Below are positions 38,962 to 48,042 of a DNA stretch of 64,000 nt, piece after piece. How positions within the stretch are numbered: the stretch's first letter is position 1; each line of letters begins with the position of its first letter. Location: contig FXAI01000003.1 of the NCBI GenBank assembly GCA_900177435.1, positions 441,254-505,253 on the forward strand, in the 5' to 3' direction. The stretch comes from Alteromonadaceae bacterium Bs31 (lineage in GTDB: Bacteria > Pseudomonadota > Gammaproteobacteria > Pseudomonadales > Cellvibrionaceae). Made by a program: the position numbers and the translations under genes. The notes beneath the pieces are model-generated. The model worked only from the letters and a program-made list of their open reading frames with translations. It had not been told where the DNA came from and made no database searches.

Positions 38962-41421
38962 TTAAGGGTTTATAGCTACCTCACTTAAGAACGCCTTATT
39001 ACTCACAATAGATGTCTCCCCCAGTATGTTAAAACTCCCCTCAAGGCGTATATCACTGGATGAACTCCCAAGCATCAAGCCTATCTCTCCCGGCTCAAGC
39101 ACAAAACGCATTTGCTGATCGTAGAACGCCATTAAGTTAACAGGCAAATCAATTACTAGCTTCGCCGCTTTCTGAGGCTCCAAAGAAACCCTCGCAAATG
39201 CTTTCAATTCCTTCACTGGGCGAGTAACACAGGCCACTTTATCGCGAACATAAAGCTGCACCACTTCGTCTGCAGCTACGCCACCCACATTTTTAAGTGT
39301 AAAACTCACCTGCACTTTGCCATCTATGCGGGCTTTGGATTCATCCACCTTCAGGTCACTGTATTCAAATTTCGAATAACTGAGGCCATGACCAAAAGGA
39401 TAAAGCGCGCTTGTTTCTGCAAAAGCATAGCCGCGCTTGGCGGTGGGTTTGTAGTTGTAGTAAACAGGCAAGTGGCCAACGGAGCGCGGTATGCTCACTG
39501 GTAACTTGCCACTTGGACTTACATCACCAAAAATAACCCGCGCCACTGCGGTGCCTGTTTCCTGGCCCAGATACCACCCCTCGATTATCGCTGGCGCCTG
39601 CTCTGCAATTTTTGAAATCGCCAAGGGTCGGCCGTTGATAAGCAACACAAGCGTTGGTGTGCCTGTGGCCAACACGGCATCCACCAGCTGCTGCTGTTCG
39701 CCGAAAAGCTGCAGGTGTGTAGAATCCCCTAAATGGGTTTCGGCCCAGGCCTCACGGGAGGTGGATTCGTTATCCCCTACCACCACGATGGCCACGTCAC
39801 TTTTTTTGGCCGCTTTCACCGCAGCTTTAATCATTCCTTTTGTGTCTTTCGCGCTGGGTAATTGCACTTCATCCTGATGCCAGCGCTCCTTGGACAGGGA
39901 ATTTGCCACCAGGGAATCCTCCCCGGCCTGCCAATAGTTCTGAGTAAGAATGGTGCCTTGCGCATAATTAACTCTTACAGCCTCACCCACATATTTTTTT
40001 ATACCCTGGAGTACACTGACGGTAGAGCGAGGCACATCGGAGTATCCCCCCAGAAGGGTCTCATCTGCATGGGGGCCAATGACAGCGATCGACTTTAATT
40101 TATTGACATCCAGCGGCAGCAGTTGCTTATCATTTTTCAGTAAGACCAAGGCTTGTTCTGCCGTTTTCTGTGCAAGGGCGACATGCTCCGGATTGCCAAT
40201 AAATGCATCTGCACCGTCCAACTCCACAAAGGGGTTTTCAAATAAACCCAGCATAAATTTTTCATGAAGCACGCGACTTACACTTTGATCAATTAACGCT
40301 ACATCCAGTTTACCTTCGGCCACCAACTTTCCAAGCTGCGGATAGGCAACACCGTCGGGGGCTTCAATATCCACACCTGCCGCCAGCGCCAGTGCGCCAG
40401 CATCCGCCTCGTTATCAGTTAAGTAGTGGCGAGTCATCAGTTCTGTTACGGCAAAGTAATCGCTTATCAACACGCCCTCAAAACCCCATTCATCTCGCAG
40501 AATATCGCGAAGCATCTTCTTATTGGCATGAGAGGGTATGCCGTCAATTTCGTTATAAGAGGCCATGACACTGCGCACCCCGGCGAGTTTTACGGCGGCT
40601 TCAAAGGGATATAAAAATATTTCTCTCAACTCGCGCTCACCCACCGGGGTTGGCGCAGTATTTAGCCCGCCGCGCGGCTCTCCGTGCCCAGATAAATGTT
40701 TTAATGTGGCAATTACCCGGTCATCAGGAATAAGCCCGGGCTGCTCACCCTGAAAGCCCCGTACTGCCGCCACGCCCATGCTCGCAACCAGGTAAGGATC
40801 TTCACCCATGGTTTCCTCAATGCGGCCCCAGCGCGGGTCGCGAGCAACATCCAGAATGGGGGTTAGCACTTGCTGCGCTCCCCGACGTCGCACCTCTTCT
40901 GCGCTAACTTCATACACTTGTTGAATAAGCTCGGGATTAAAGGTACTGGCCAGAGCAATAGCCTGAGGGAAGCTTGTGGCATGCAGTGCTGCATGACCAT
41001 GCAAGGCTTCCTCATGAAATATAGCGGGTATTCCCAAACGGGTGTTTTCCAGCAGCCATTTTTGAACTTGGTTAACAAACGCTATAGTGGTCGGTACATC
41101 TTTATTCGGCGTGTGCACCAGTTTATTTTCGCTGGGGCGCCCAAGCTGGCCAATGCCTTGAGACAGATAAGGCTTTGCGATTTCTGGCAGAAAGACTCCC
41201 TTATCATTTTCAAATTCTCTGCGCCCCAACCAAACAGATTGTAGCTGAGCCAGTTTTTCTTCCAGTGTCATACGAGAAAGTAGGTCGTTAACACGTTTAT
41301 CAATGGCCTGACGGGAGTCTTTGTACACGGGAATATCCTCCGCGTAGGCGAAGGACATGAAACACAGGCAAATTACTACCAGCGCTTTACCTATTAGAGA
41401 AAATTTCGAAAGAGTATTCAT
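38962..41421 (-). CDS. Glycoside hydrolase family 3 (beta-xylosidase or beta-glucosidase)
   Basis: About 819 residues from the ATG at 41421, which has GAGAGG upstream (a GTG at 41439 is in frame). Signal peptide ends MSFAYAED near 26. GH3 N-terminal barrel with the nucleophile aspartate in VLISDYFAV, and GHGEPRGGLN and KHLSG substrate-binding motifs. C-terminal alpha/beta sandwich, then an Fn3-like domain (LKVDESKARIDGKVQVSFTL). Exports to periplasm or surface. Position next to xylBA suggests xylosidase activity on xylo-oligosaccharides, though the family has several specificities. Confidence 0.9.
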   Translation of the reverse strand: MNTLSKFSLIGKALVVICLCFMSFAYAEDIPVYKDSRQAIDKRVNDLLSRMTLEEKLAQLQSVWLGRREFENDKGVFLPEIAKPYLSQGIGQLGRPSENKLVHTPNKDVPTTIAFVNQVQKWLLENTRLGIPAIFHEEALHGHAALHATSFPQAIALASTFNPELIQQVYEVSAEEVRRRGAQQVLTPILDVARDPRWGRIEETMGEDPYLVASMGVAAVRGFQGEQPGLIPDDRVIATLKHLSGHGEPRGGLNTAPTPVGERELREIFLYPFEAAVKLAGVRSVMASYNEIDGIPSHANKKMLRDILRDEWGFEGVLISDYFAVTELMTRHYLTDNEADAGALALAAGVDIEAPDGVAYPQLGKLVAEGKLDVALIDQSVSRVLHEKFMLGLFENPFVELDGADAFIGNPEHVALAQKTAEQALVLLKNDKQLLPLDVNKLKSIAVIGPHADETLLGGYSDVPRSTVSVLQGIKKYVGEAVRVNYAQGTILTQNYWQAGEDSLVANSLSKERWHQDEVQLPSAKDTKGMIKAAVKAAKKSDVAIVVVGDNESTSREAWAETHLGDSTHLQLFGEQQQLVDAVLATGTPTLVLLINGRPLAISKIAEQAPAIIEGWYLGQETGTAVARVIFGDVSPSGKLPVSIPRSVGHLPVYYNYKPTAKRGYAFAETSALYPFGHGLSYSKFEYSDLKVDESKARIDGKVQVSFTLKNVGGVAADEVVQLYVRDKVACVTRPVKELKAFARVSLEPQKAAKLVIDLPVNLMAFYDQQMRFVLEPGEIGLMLGSSSSDIRLEGSFNILGETSIVSNKAFLSEVAINP

Positions 41422-41465
41422 TTTTCGCCTCTCATTCACTATTGGAATATTTATTTAATCCATAA

Positions 41466-41494
41466 AAAAACAGAGCCCTTAAGGCTCTGTTTTT
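41466..41494 (-). terminator. Rho-independent terminator after xylA
   Basis: Stem AAAAACAGAGCC / GGCTCTGTTTTT with five-base loop, then T's on the minus strand. Ends xylBA before the GH3 gene, so GH3 needs its own promoter or read-through. Confidence 0.9.
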
Positions 41495-41512
41495 AGTCAG
41501 TGGGATGCAGAT

Positions 41513-42844
41513 TTATCGGATATAGCGATTAATAACATTTTCATACAGTTCTTGCTGGCCGCTGGTTTGCGGTGGCTCACCATTACTGTCGCCAATAGTG
41601 GCCAACTGTTCCAGTGATAGATTGCCTTTCTCAAATTCGGCACCATCGCCAGAATCGAAACTGGAATAGCGTTGTTTACGCATGCTTTCCAGTGGCGAGT
41701 TTTCCAACAAGTCTGCAGCAATTAGCAGGGCGCGGGCAAATGTATCCATACCACCAATATGCCCGTGGAATAAATCCACAAGATCGGTTGAGTTGCGACG
41801 CGTTTTCGCATCGAAATTAACACCACCACCTTGCAAGCCTCCACTGCGCAATAACACCAACATTATTTCCACGGTCTCGGTAATGTTGTAGGGGAATTGG
41901 TCGGTATCCCACTGGTTCTGATAGTCGCCACGGTTGGCATCAATACTGCCCAGCATACCTGCGTTTGCCGCCACCTCAAGCTCATGCTCCATGGTGTGAC
42001 CCGCCAGTGTTGCATGGTTAGTTTCGATGTTAAGTTTAAAATCCTTATCCAGGCCATGCGCTTTCAGAAAGCCAATAACGGTGGCGCTGTCAAAGTCGTA
42101 CTGGTGCTTGGAAGGCTCCATAGGTTTAGGTTCAATAAAGAAAGTACCTTTAAAACCCTGAGCCCGAGCGTAATCACGTGCCATCGTCAGAAAGCGCCCC
42201 ATATGATCTTGCTCGCGGCCCATGTCGGTATTGAGCAAACTCATGTAACCCTCGCGGCCACCCCAGAACACGTAGTTTTCACCTTCCAGTGCGATGGTTG
42301 CATCCAGCGCATCTTTTAACTGAGCGCCAGCATAGGCGACTACATTAAAATCCGGGTTGGTGGATGCGCCGTTCATATAGCGAGGGTTAGAAAACAGATT
42401 AGCGGTGCCCCACAGCAGCTTCATACCAGAAGCGGCTTTCTTTTCTTTGGCGTAGTCGACGATGGTTTGCAAGCGGTCGTGAGTTTCTGCTCGACTTGCA
42501 CCCTCTTCTACAAGGTCGATGTCGTGGAAGCAGAAATAAGGCGTACCCACTTTGGTAAAAAATTCAAAGGCCGCGTCCATTTTTAATTTCGCACGGGTAA
42601 TTGCATCTGGGCCTTCAAGCCAGGGGCGAAGCTGCGTACCAGGGCCAAAGGGGTCTCCGCCAGTACCGCAGAATGAGTGCCAGTAACAGGTAGCGAACTT
42701 GAAGAAGTCCTTCATGCTGCGACCGGCAACCACACGATTTTCATCGTAATATTTAAAAGCCAGCGGGTTATCAGAGTCCGGGCCTTCGAAGGCAATTTTG
42801 CCTACTCCGGGGAAAAATTCTTTATCTCCAACGAGAACAGTCAT
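41513..42844 (-). CDS. xylA: Xylose isomerase
   Basis: 443 residues, class II length. Active-site pair His107/Asp110 in [26 protein letters not shown] and [15 protein letters not shown] are the family signatures. Converts D-xylose to D-xylulose with divalent metal. Second gene of xylBA, 114 bases after xylB. Confidence 0.97.
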   Translation of the reverse strand: MTVLVGDKEFFPGVGKIAFEGPDSDNPLAFKYYDENRVVAGRSMKDFFKFATCYWHSFCGTGGDPFGPGTQLRPWLEGPDAITRAKLKMDAAFEFFTKVGTPYFCFHDIDLVEEGASRAETHDRLQTIVDYAKEKKAASGMKLLWGTANLFSNPRYMNGASTNPDFNVVAYAGAQLKDALDATIALEGENYVFWGGREGYMSLLNTDMGREQDHMGRFLTMARDYARAQGFKGTFFIEPKPMEPSKHQYDFDSATVIGFLKAHGLDKDFKLNIETNHATLAGHTMEHELEVAANAGMLGSIDANRGDYQNQWDTDQFPYNITETVEIMLVLLRSGGLQGGGVNFDAKTRRNSTDLVDLFHGHIGGMDTFARALLIAADLLENSPLESMRKQRYSSFDSGDGAEFEKGNLSLEQLATIGDSNGEPPQTSGQQELYENVINRYIR

Positions 42845-42884
42845 AGTTCGTTACCTGTATTTAAAAGTTATTGTTTTATGCTGT

Positions 42885-42931
42885 AGCCTGCCAAAAAAAT
42901 CAAAATACGTATCTAGCGTATCTTGCAGGCT
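42885..42931 (-). promoter_or_regulatory. Nested hairpins in the xylB-xylA gap
   Basis: Outer arms AGCCTGC (42885-42891) and GCAGGCT (42925-42931) enclose ATACG-N7-CGTAT (42905-42921). In the minus-strand RNA the inner hairpin is followed by a run rich in U, resembling a weak terminator or attenuator that could set xylA expression below xylB. Confidence 0.5.
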
Positions 42932-42958
42932 GTTTCGTATTTGAGGCTATTTGAGCTT

Positions 42959-44443
42959 TTATACCGGAAGCCCTTCCAACCAAGTGTTATAGGCCTGCTG
43001 ATATTGCGTTATTAAACCGGATTCTGGTTCAATCACATTAATTCGTGTCAAACCACCGAACGCTTCTCTGGCTGAAGCATAGTAGCCACAGCCGATTGCT
43101 GCACCCCGTGCCGCACCCTCGGCTCCATCGGTTTCGTATACTTCTACCGCGGCTTGAGTGGTATTTGCAAATGCCTTGGCAAACACCTCACTGAGGAACA
43201 TATTGCCTTTTGCCACACGTACCACGTCGCAACTGCCGCCGAGGGATTTAAGTACCTCAAAGCCCTGATTGAGAGCAAACACGATTCCTTCCTGAGTCGC
43301 CCGAACAATATGACCCAGGCTGTGGCGATTGAGATCGATGTTCTGTAAATGAGAACCCAAAACACGGTTTTGAAAAATACGCTCAGCGCCGTTGCCGAAA
43401 GGTAAAAATGTGAGCCCTTCACTACCCACAGCAACTTCACTGGCCAAAGTGTTGAGTAATACGTAGTCCACCGGCTTGCCATCCACACTGAGAATTTGGC
43501 GCAACCAGCTGAAAGAACGGCCTGCGCCATTAACGCAAACAAGCACACCATTGCGAGGCGCGTCTTGTGTGTTGGTCACGTGAAGGAAAGTATTCACCCG
43601 CTGCTCAAGATCCGCGGCGGGCTGGTCGGTAACCCCATAGATAACCCCGGAAGTGCCTGCTGTAGCCGCAACTTCACCTGGGTTCAACACATTCAAACTC
43701 AGTGCATTGTTAGGCTGGTCGCCACCGCGATAGCTGATTTTGACCCCTTCTCGCAAATCCAGCTCTCCGGCCGCAGTGGCGCTGAGCCGACACTGCTCAC
43801 CCATACTGGGCACCAAATCGGGTAAAAGTGATTCGGGAATATCCCAGTGCTGTAATAAGGCTTTTGCTGTCTGCTGCTCTTTAAAGTCCCAGAGCGTGCC
43901 TTCTGAGAGGCCGGAAGCTGTGGAGTTTATCTCGCCGGACAAACGCATCGCCACATAGTCTCCGGGCAGCATCATTTTGTGAATTCTCGCGAAATTTTCC
44001 GGCTCATTCTGCTGCACCCAACGCAACTTGGCAGCGGTGAAATTACCGGGCGAATTCAATAAATGATCAAAGCAATAATCCTTACCGAGAGCGCTCAGCG
44101 CTGCGTCGCCATGAGGAACCGCTCGACTGTCGCACCAAATAATTGCCGGACGAATCACTTGTTGCTGTTGGTCCACCAGCACCAAACCGTGCATCTGGTA
44201 GGAAATACCAATGGCTTCAATAGCCGCAGCGTCCACACCAGGCTTGGCAAATAGCTTGGTACAACCCTGCTTGATGCATTCCCACCAGGTCTCTGGCTGC
44301 TGTTCCGCCCAGCCACTCTGGGGGCTAAGAATATCCAATTCTGTGTCCGGGTACTGGGTAGAAGCCAAAGGCTTACCAGTATCGCCATCCAAAACGGCGA
44401 GTTTTACCGAAGAACTTCCTACATCAATTCCAAGAAACAGCAT
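42959..44443 (-). CDS. xylB: Xylulokinase
   Basis: 494 residues, FGGY fold. N-terminal phosphate motif FLGIDVGSSSVKLAVLD, substrate aspartate region GEINSTASGLSEGTLWDF, and C-terminal GAARGAAIGCGYYA. Phosphorylates D-xylulose for the pentose phosphate pathway. First gene of the xylBA operon. Confidence 0.96.
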   Translation of the reverse strand: MLFLGIDVGSSSVKLAVLDGDTGKPLASTQYPDTELDILSPQSGWAEQQPETWWECIKQGCTKLFAKPGVDAAAIEAIGISYQMHGLVLVDQQQQVIRPAIIWCDSRAVPHGDAALSALGKDYCFDHLLNSPGNFTAAKLRWVQQNEPENFARIHKMMLPGDYVAMRLSGEINSTASGLSEGTLWDFKEQQTAKALLQHWDIPESLLPDLVPSMGEQCRLSATAAGELDLREGVKISYRGGDQPNNALSLNVLNPGEVAATAGTSGVIYGVTDQPAADLEQRVNTFLHVTNTQDAPRNGVLVCVNGAGRSFSWLRQILSVDGKPVDYVLLNTLASEVAVGSEGLTFLPFGNGAERIFQNRVLGSHLQNIDLNRHSLGHIVRATQEGIVFALNQGFEVLKSLGGSCDVVRVAKGNMFLSEVFAKAFANTTQAAVEVYETDGAEGAARGAAIGCGYYASAREAFGGLTRINVIEPESGLITQYQQAYNTWLEGLPV

Positions 44444-44514
44444 GATTATTAGCCTGTGTAGAGACTTTTATGGGCTGCAGAATACAGCATCTATGACTTC
44501 CGTGCAGGACCGCA

Positions 44515-44554
44515 AGTATAGCCTTATTGTCCTTTTGACAACAAGAGATATAAT
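44515..44554. promoter_or_regulatory. Divergent xylB / regulator promoters with shared palindromic operator
   Basis: The palindrome TTGTC-CTTTT-GACAA (44527-44541) is perfect in its arms. On the plus strand TTGTCC (44527) and TATAAT (44549-44554) are 16 bases apart. On the minus strand TTGTCA (44541-44536) and TATACT (44520-44515) are 15 apart. A protein bound here would cover both -35 boxes, fitting repression of xylB and autoregulation of the Nudix regulator. Confidence 0.65.
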
Positions 44555-44624
44555 AGCCCTCTCAGTGTTGCGCCAGCTATGTAATAATGCCTCGGCCAGT
44601 TACATTAGGACCAAAACCTGAACA

Positions 44625-45350
44625 ATGAGTGAGAAGAGAATAATAAGCTACAGCAATGCACCCTTCCCGCCGCCCAAAGGAATTATGAAAGGCTTGTCCA
44701 TCGACAACCTCATATTCGGCCTGGAAGGCAGTGCACTGAAAATCTTGCTGATCAAGCATGGAGAAGGTATCGCCGAGGGTGAATGGGCGCTGCCCGGCGG
44801 TTTTGTTAACAACAAAGAAGACTTGAATGACGCAGCACGCCGCCTTTTGAAAGAGCTGACAGGTATCGAGCACCATTACCTGGAGCAATTGAAAACATTC
44901 GGCAAAGTGGACCGCTACCCCGCCGAGCGTGTGGTAACTGTGGCCTACTATGCCCTTGTGAGTGCGGATAACTACGCCTTGATCGCCGGTTTAAATGCCT
45001 GCGAAGCCGCCTGGTTTAACGTGCACGACACACCACCGCTGGTATTTGATCACCCGGATATAGTGCAGTACGGCCTGCAGTTTCTGCAGCACCAGGTAAG
45101 ACACCGCCCCATTGGCTTTAATTTATTACCTGAAAAATTTACCCTGCTGCAATTGCAGGAGCTCTACGAAGCTATTTTGGACATCAAAATGGACAAACCC
45201 AACTTTCGTAGAAAAATTATGAAAATGAATTTGTTAAGCCCCTGCAACGAAAAGCAACAAGGCGTTGCTCACCGCGCGGCAAATCTGTACCGTTTTGACA
45301 AGGATGCCTATGAAAACCTCACGGAGCAAGGCTTCACCTTTGAAGTTTAA
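44625..45350 (+). CDS. NrtR-type Nudix-related transcriptional regulator, probable xylose regulator
   Basis: 241 residues. Residues about 25-145 are a Nudix domain whose box reads G59-x5-E65-x7-R73-L74-L75-K76-E77-L78-T79-G80: two glutamates of the REUxEE motif are leucine, so hydrolysis is likely lost. Residues about 155-241 are the winged-helix DNA-binding part (NLLPEKFTLLQLQELYEAIL, NFRRKIMKMNLL), as in NrtR/AraR. An ATG at 44685 with AAAGGA is an alternative start. It probably binds the palindrome in its promoter and responds to xylose or a derivative; that is inference. Confidence 0.85.
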   Translation: MSEKRIISYSNAPFPPPKGIMKGLSIDNLIFGLEGSALKILLIKHGEGIAEGEWALPGGFVNNKEDLNDAARRLLKELTGIEHHYLEQLKTFGKVDRYPAERVVTVAYYALVSADNYALIAGLNACEAAWFNVHDTPPLVFDHPDIVQYGLQFLQHQVRHRPIGFNLLPEKFTLLQLQELYEAILDIKMDKPNFRRKIMKMNLLSPCNEKQQGVAHRAANLYRFDKDAYENLTEQGFTFEV

Positions 45351-45411
45351 CGCCGGCAGAGAAAAGCCGGATGCATAACAATAATATTAACCATTAGCTA
45401 GGTGTGCTCAA

Positions 45412-46827
45412 ATGAATGAAACTCCAGAGCAAAATTCTGAAAATTTTGCATTTATTCTATTAATTAGCGGTGTCGCCACCATCGGCGGCTTTTTGTTTGG
45501 ATTTGACAGTGGCGTGATAAACGGCACGGTTGAAGGCCTGAAAACCGCGTTTAATTCAGACAGTGTTGCCAGCGGTTTTAACGTTGCTTCCATGCTGCTC
45601 GGCTGTGCCGTTGGTGCCTTTTTTGCTGGCCGCCTTGCAGATTCTTTTGGTCGACGCTTTATGCTGATCGTCGCTTCTGTGCTTTTTATTATTTCTGCCT
45701 GGGGCTCGGGTATTGCAGGCTCCTCAGGCGAATTTATTATTTACCGCCTTATCGGCGGGCTAGCGGTAGGCGCAGCCAGTGTTATGGCGCCCGCCTACAT
45801 TGCCGAGGTGGCCCCTGCTCGCTATAGAGGTGCATTGGCGACTATCCAACAGGTTGCGATTATTTCTGGCCTGTTCATGGCTTTTCTTAGTAATTATTTT
45901 CTGGCAGATATTTCTGGCTCAGCACTCAATCCCTTATGGATGGATTTTGAAACCTGGCGCTGGATGTTTTGGATAGAGCTTATCCCTGCAAGTATATTCT
46001 TGTTCGCTTTGCTAATGATTCCAGAAAGCCCTCGTTTCCTGGTGGTAAAACGCAAAACCGAAAAAGCCTTGCCTATTCTGCAACGCCTCTATGGTGAGGC
46101 TGCTGGCAGTAGGAAATTAGCGGAGATTGACGCATCTCTGGCTAAAGACCACCATGAGCCAAAATTTTCAGACTTGCTTGATAAAGTGACAGGAAAAGTC
46201 CGACCCATAGTCTGGATTGCTATTGGCTTGGCAACCTTCCAACAATTAGTGGGCATTAATGTGGTCTTTTATTACGGTGCAGTTCTGTGGCAAGCCGTGG
46301 GCTTCGGAGAAAACGATGCATTGTTAATAAACGTTGTATCCGGTGCTTTGAGTATTGGTGCAGTAATTGTAGGCTTAGTATTGGTGGACCGTGTAGGCCG
46401 CAAGCCGCTGCTATTATGGGGCTCAATTGGCATGTCGGTAACACTGGCGCTAGCGGTGGTGGCCTTTGCTTCTGGTACTGTCGATGAGCAAGGTTCGCTC
46501 AGCCTTCAAGGTAACATGGGCGTGCTTGCCTTAGTTGCCGCAAATGCCTACGTAGTGTTCTTTAACTTCAGCTGGGGCCCGGTGATGTGGGTGATGCTTG
46601 GCGAGATGTTCCCCAATCAGATTCGCGGTTCCGGCCTGGCGGTTGCTGGCCTTGCCCAGTGGGGGTCGAACTTTCTGGTCTCACTTACATTCCCATTACT
46701 GCTCGCAGGCGCAGGCCTGGCGTTTGCTTACAGCCTCTATACGCTCGGCGCTATAGTTTCAGTGTTTTTTGTACTTAAGTATGTTTATGAAACTAAGGGT
46801 GTGGAATTGGAAGATATGGAGGGTTAG
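45412..46827 (+). CDS. Sugar porter, XylE-like D-xylose/H+ symporter
   Basis: 471 residues, 12 predicted helices. Sugar-porter signatures: FGFDSGVINGTVEG, GRLADSFGRRFML, PESPRFLV, QQLVGINVVFYYGAVLW and VDRVGRKPLL. Located 61 bases after the regulator, so probably its operon partner. Substrate D-xylose inferred from context. Confidence 0.9.
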   Translation: MNETPEQNSENFAFILLISGVATIGGFLFGFDSGVINGTVEGLKTAFNSDSVASGFNVASMLLGCAVGAFFAGRLADSFGRRFMLIVASVLFIISAWGSGIAGSSGEFIIYRLIGGLAVGAASVMAPAYIAEVAPARYRGALATIQQVAIISGLFMAFLSNYFLADISGSALNPLWMDFETWRWMFWIELIPASIFLFALLMIPESPRFLVVKRKTEKALPILQRLYGEAAGSRKLAEIDASLAKDHHEPKFSDLLDKVTGKVRPIVWIAIGLATFQQLVGINVVFYYGAVLWQAVGFGENDALLINVVSGALSIGAVIVGLVLVDRVGRKPLLLWGSIGMSVTLALAVVAFASGTVDEQGSLSLQGNMGVLALVAANAYVVFFNFSWGPVMWVMLGEMFPNQIRGSGLAVAGLAQWGSNFLVSLTFPLLLAGAGLAFAYSLYTLGAIVSVFFVLKYVYETKGVELEDMEG

Positions 46828-46841
46828 TGGGGCAGTCTGGG

Positions 46842-46926
46842 AGCGCGCGCTTTGCGCGCTTCTAGAGCGTGAGCGAGGCTCACTGCTGGAGCGGCCGCAT
46901 AGCGGCCTTCTGGAAAAAGCTCTAGA
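46842..46926. repeat. Multi-hairpin element between convergent genes
   Basis: Hairpin 1: AGCGCGC / GCGCGCT (46842-46860). Then TCTAGAGC (46861-46868) pairs with GCTCTAGA (46919-46926), enclosing GTGAGC-gag-GCTCAC (46869-46883) and GGCCGC-ata-GCGGCC (46893-46907). The layout resembles a three-way junction. On the plus strand one frame is open right through it. Confidence 0.75.
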
Positions 46927-46950
46927 AAATATTGATTAATAGAGAATTGC

Positions 46951-48024
46951 TTATTGTTTTTTCAGGGACATGCCTTTTGTTACCCCTTCCAGTATTTCTA
47001 TATGTATACCGTTTGAAAGCCCTGTTTTAACCTGTCGCTTTTCGAATACCTGTGGGGCTGTTTCTACTTCCACAAACGTTTCGTCGCCTTCGAACAATAG
47101 TAAACGCTCATTAATGGCCAGCACCTGCTCGCGTTTTGCCAAAACGATATCGGCGTTAGCGCTGTACCCGGCGCGCAGAAAACGATCATCCTGCAATTTA
47201 ACCGCGGCGCGAATTTGAAATTTAATGGTGCCCTGGTCATCCCAGCCTCTTGGTGAAATGTATTCCAGCTGAGCGGTAAATGGCTCGGATTCGATTGCAC
47301 CAATATTTAATAGCAATTCCATACCTTCGTGGATCTTACCCACCTCTGCTTCATCCACAGTGCCCTCAAAAATCATATCTTGCATATTGGCCACGGTGGC
47401 TATGGTAGTACCCGCATTAAAGGTGTTGGTTTCCGTTACAAACGTACCCTCTTTCACAGGAATATTCAGAATTAAACCTTGTAAGGTGGCACGAACCAGA
47501 TTGGACACCTTGCCGGATTTCTGTGAGGCACCTTCCCGGATAATCGCAAGGTTGCTCTCTGCCGACTCCAGGGTCTCTTCCTGTAAATTAAAGGCGTGCT
47601 GATATTTGTTGAACTCAAACTCTGAAATAATATTCTCTTTATACAGTTTCTCTTGCCTTTGCAGTTCGCGCTTGGCGTTGTCAAACTGCAGCTTGGCTGT
47701 TTCCAGCTCGGATTCCGCGCGGTTAAGGTGTTCTATTTTCGGAATGATTCGGATTTTTGCAATTAGGTCCCCATTGCCAATAGCCTGCCCGGCCTCCATA
47801 TAGATTTTCTCAACCACGCCCGAAACCTGCGACTTAATCTCCACCTCTTTTCGTGGAATGATTTTTCCGGTGGCGACGGTTTTTTGAATAATATTGGTTA
47901 CAAGCGGCTTTTCCGTTTCAAATATCACGGGTTTTTGCTGAGACTTGTTATAGAGAAAAACAGCAGTACCCACGAAAACAACGGCAATTACGATTGCAGT
48001 AAATATTCCAAAAAACTTTTTCAT
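46951..48024 (-). CDS. MacA-like periplasmic adaptor (HlyD family)
   Basis: 357 residues. N-terminal membrane anchor (about 5-24), then barrel-sandwich/lipoyl region (VATGKIIPRKEVEIKSQVSG), a coiled-coil hairpin (about 110-160, LNRAESELETAKLQFDNAKRE), and a beta-barrel/membrane-proximal domain. Fits the adaptor of MacAB-type efflux. Last of four genes on the minus strand; no outer-membrane channel gene is present. Confidence 0.88.
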   Translation of the reverse strand: MKKFFGIFTAIVIAVVFVGTAVFLYNKSQQKPVIFETEKPLVTNIIQKTVATGKIIPRKEVEIKSQVSGVVEKIYMEAGQAIGNGDLIAKIRIIPKIEHLNRAESELETAKLQFDNAKRELQRQEKLYKENIISEFEFNKYQHAFNLQEETLESAESNLAIIREGASQKSGKVSNLVRATLQGLILNIPVKEGTFVTETNTFNAGTTIATVANMQDMIFEGTVDEAEVGKIHEGMELLLNIGAIESEPFTAQLEYISPRGWDDQGTIKFQIRAAVKLQDDRFLRAGYSANADIVLAKREQVLAINERLLLFEGDETFVEVETAPQVFEKRQVKTGLSNGIHIEILEGVTKGMSLKKQ

Positions 48025-48042
48025 TAATTGAACATCCTCTTA

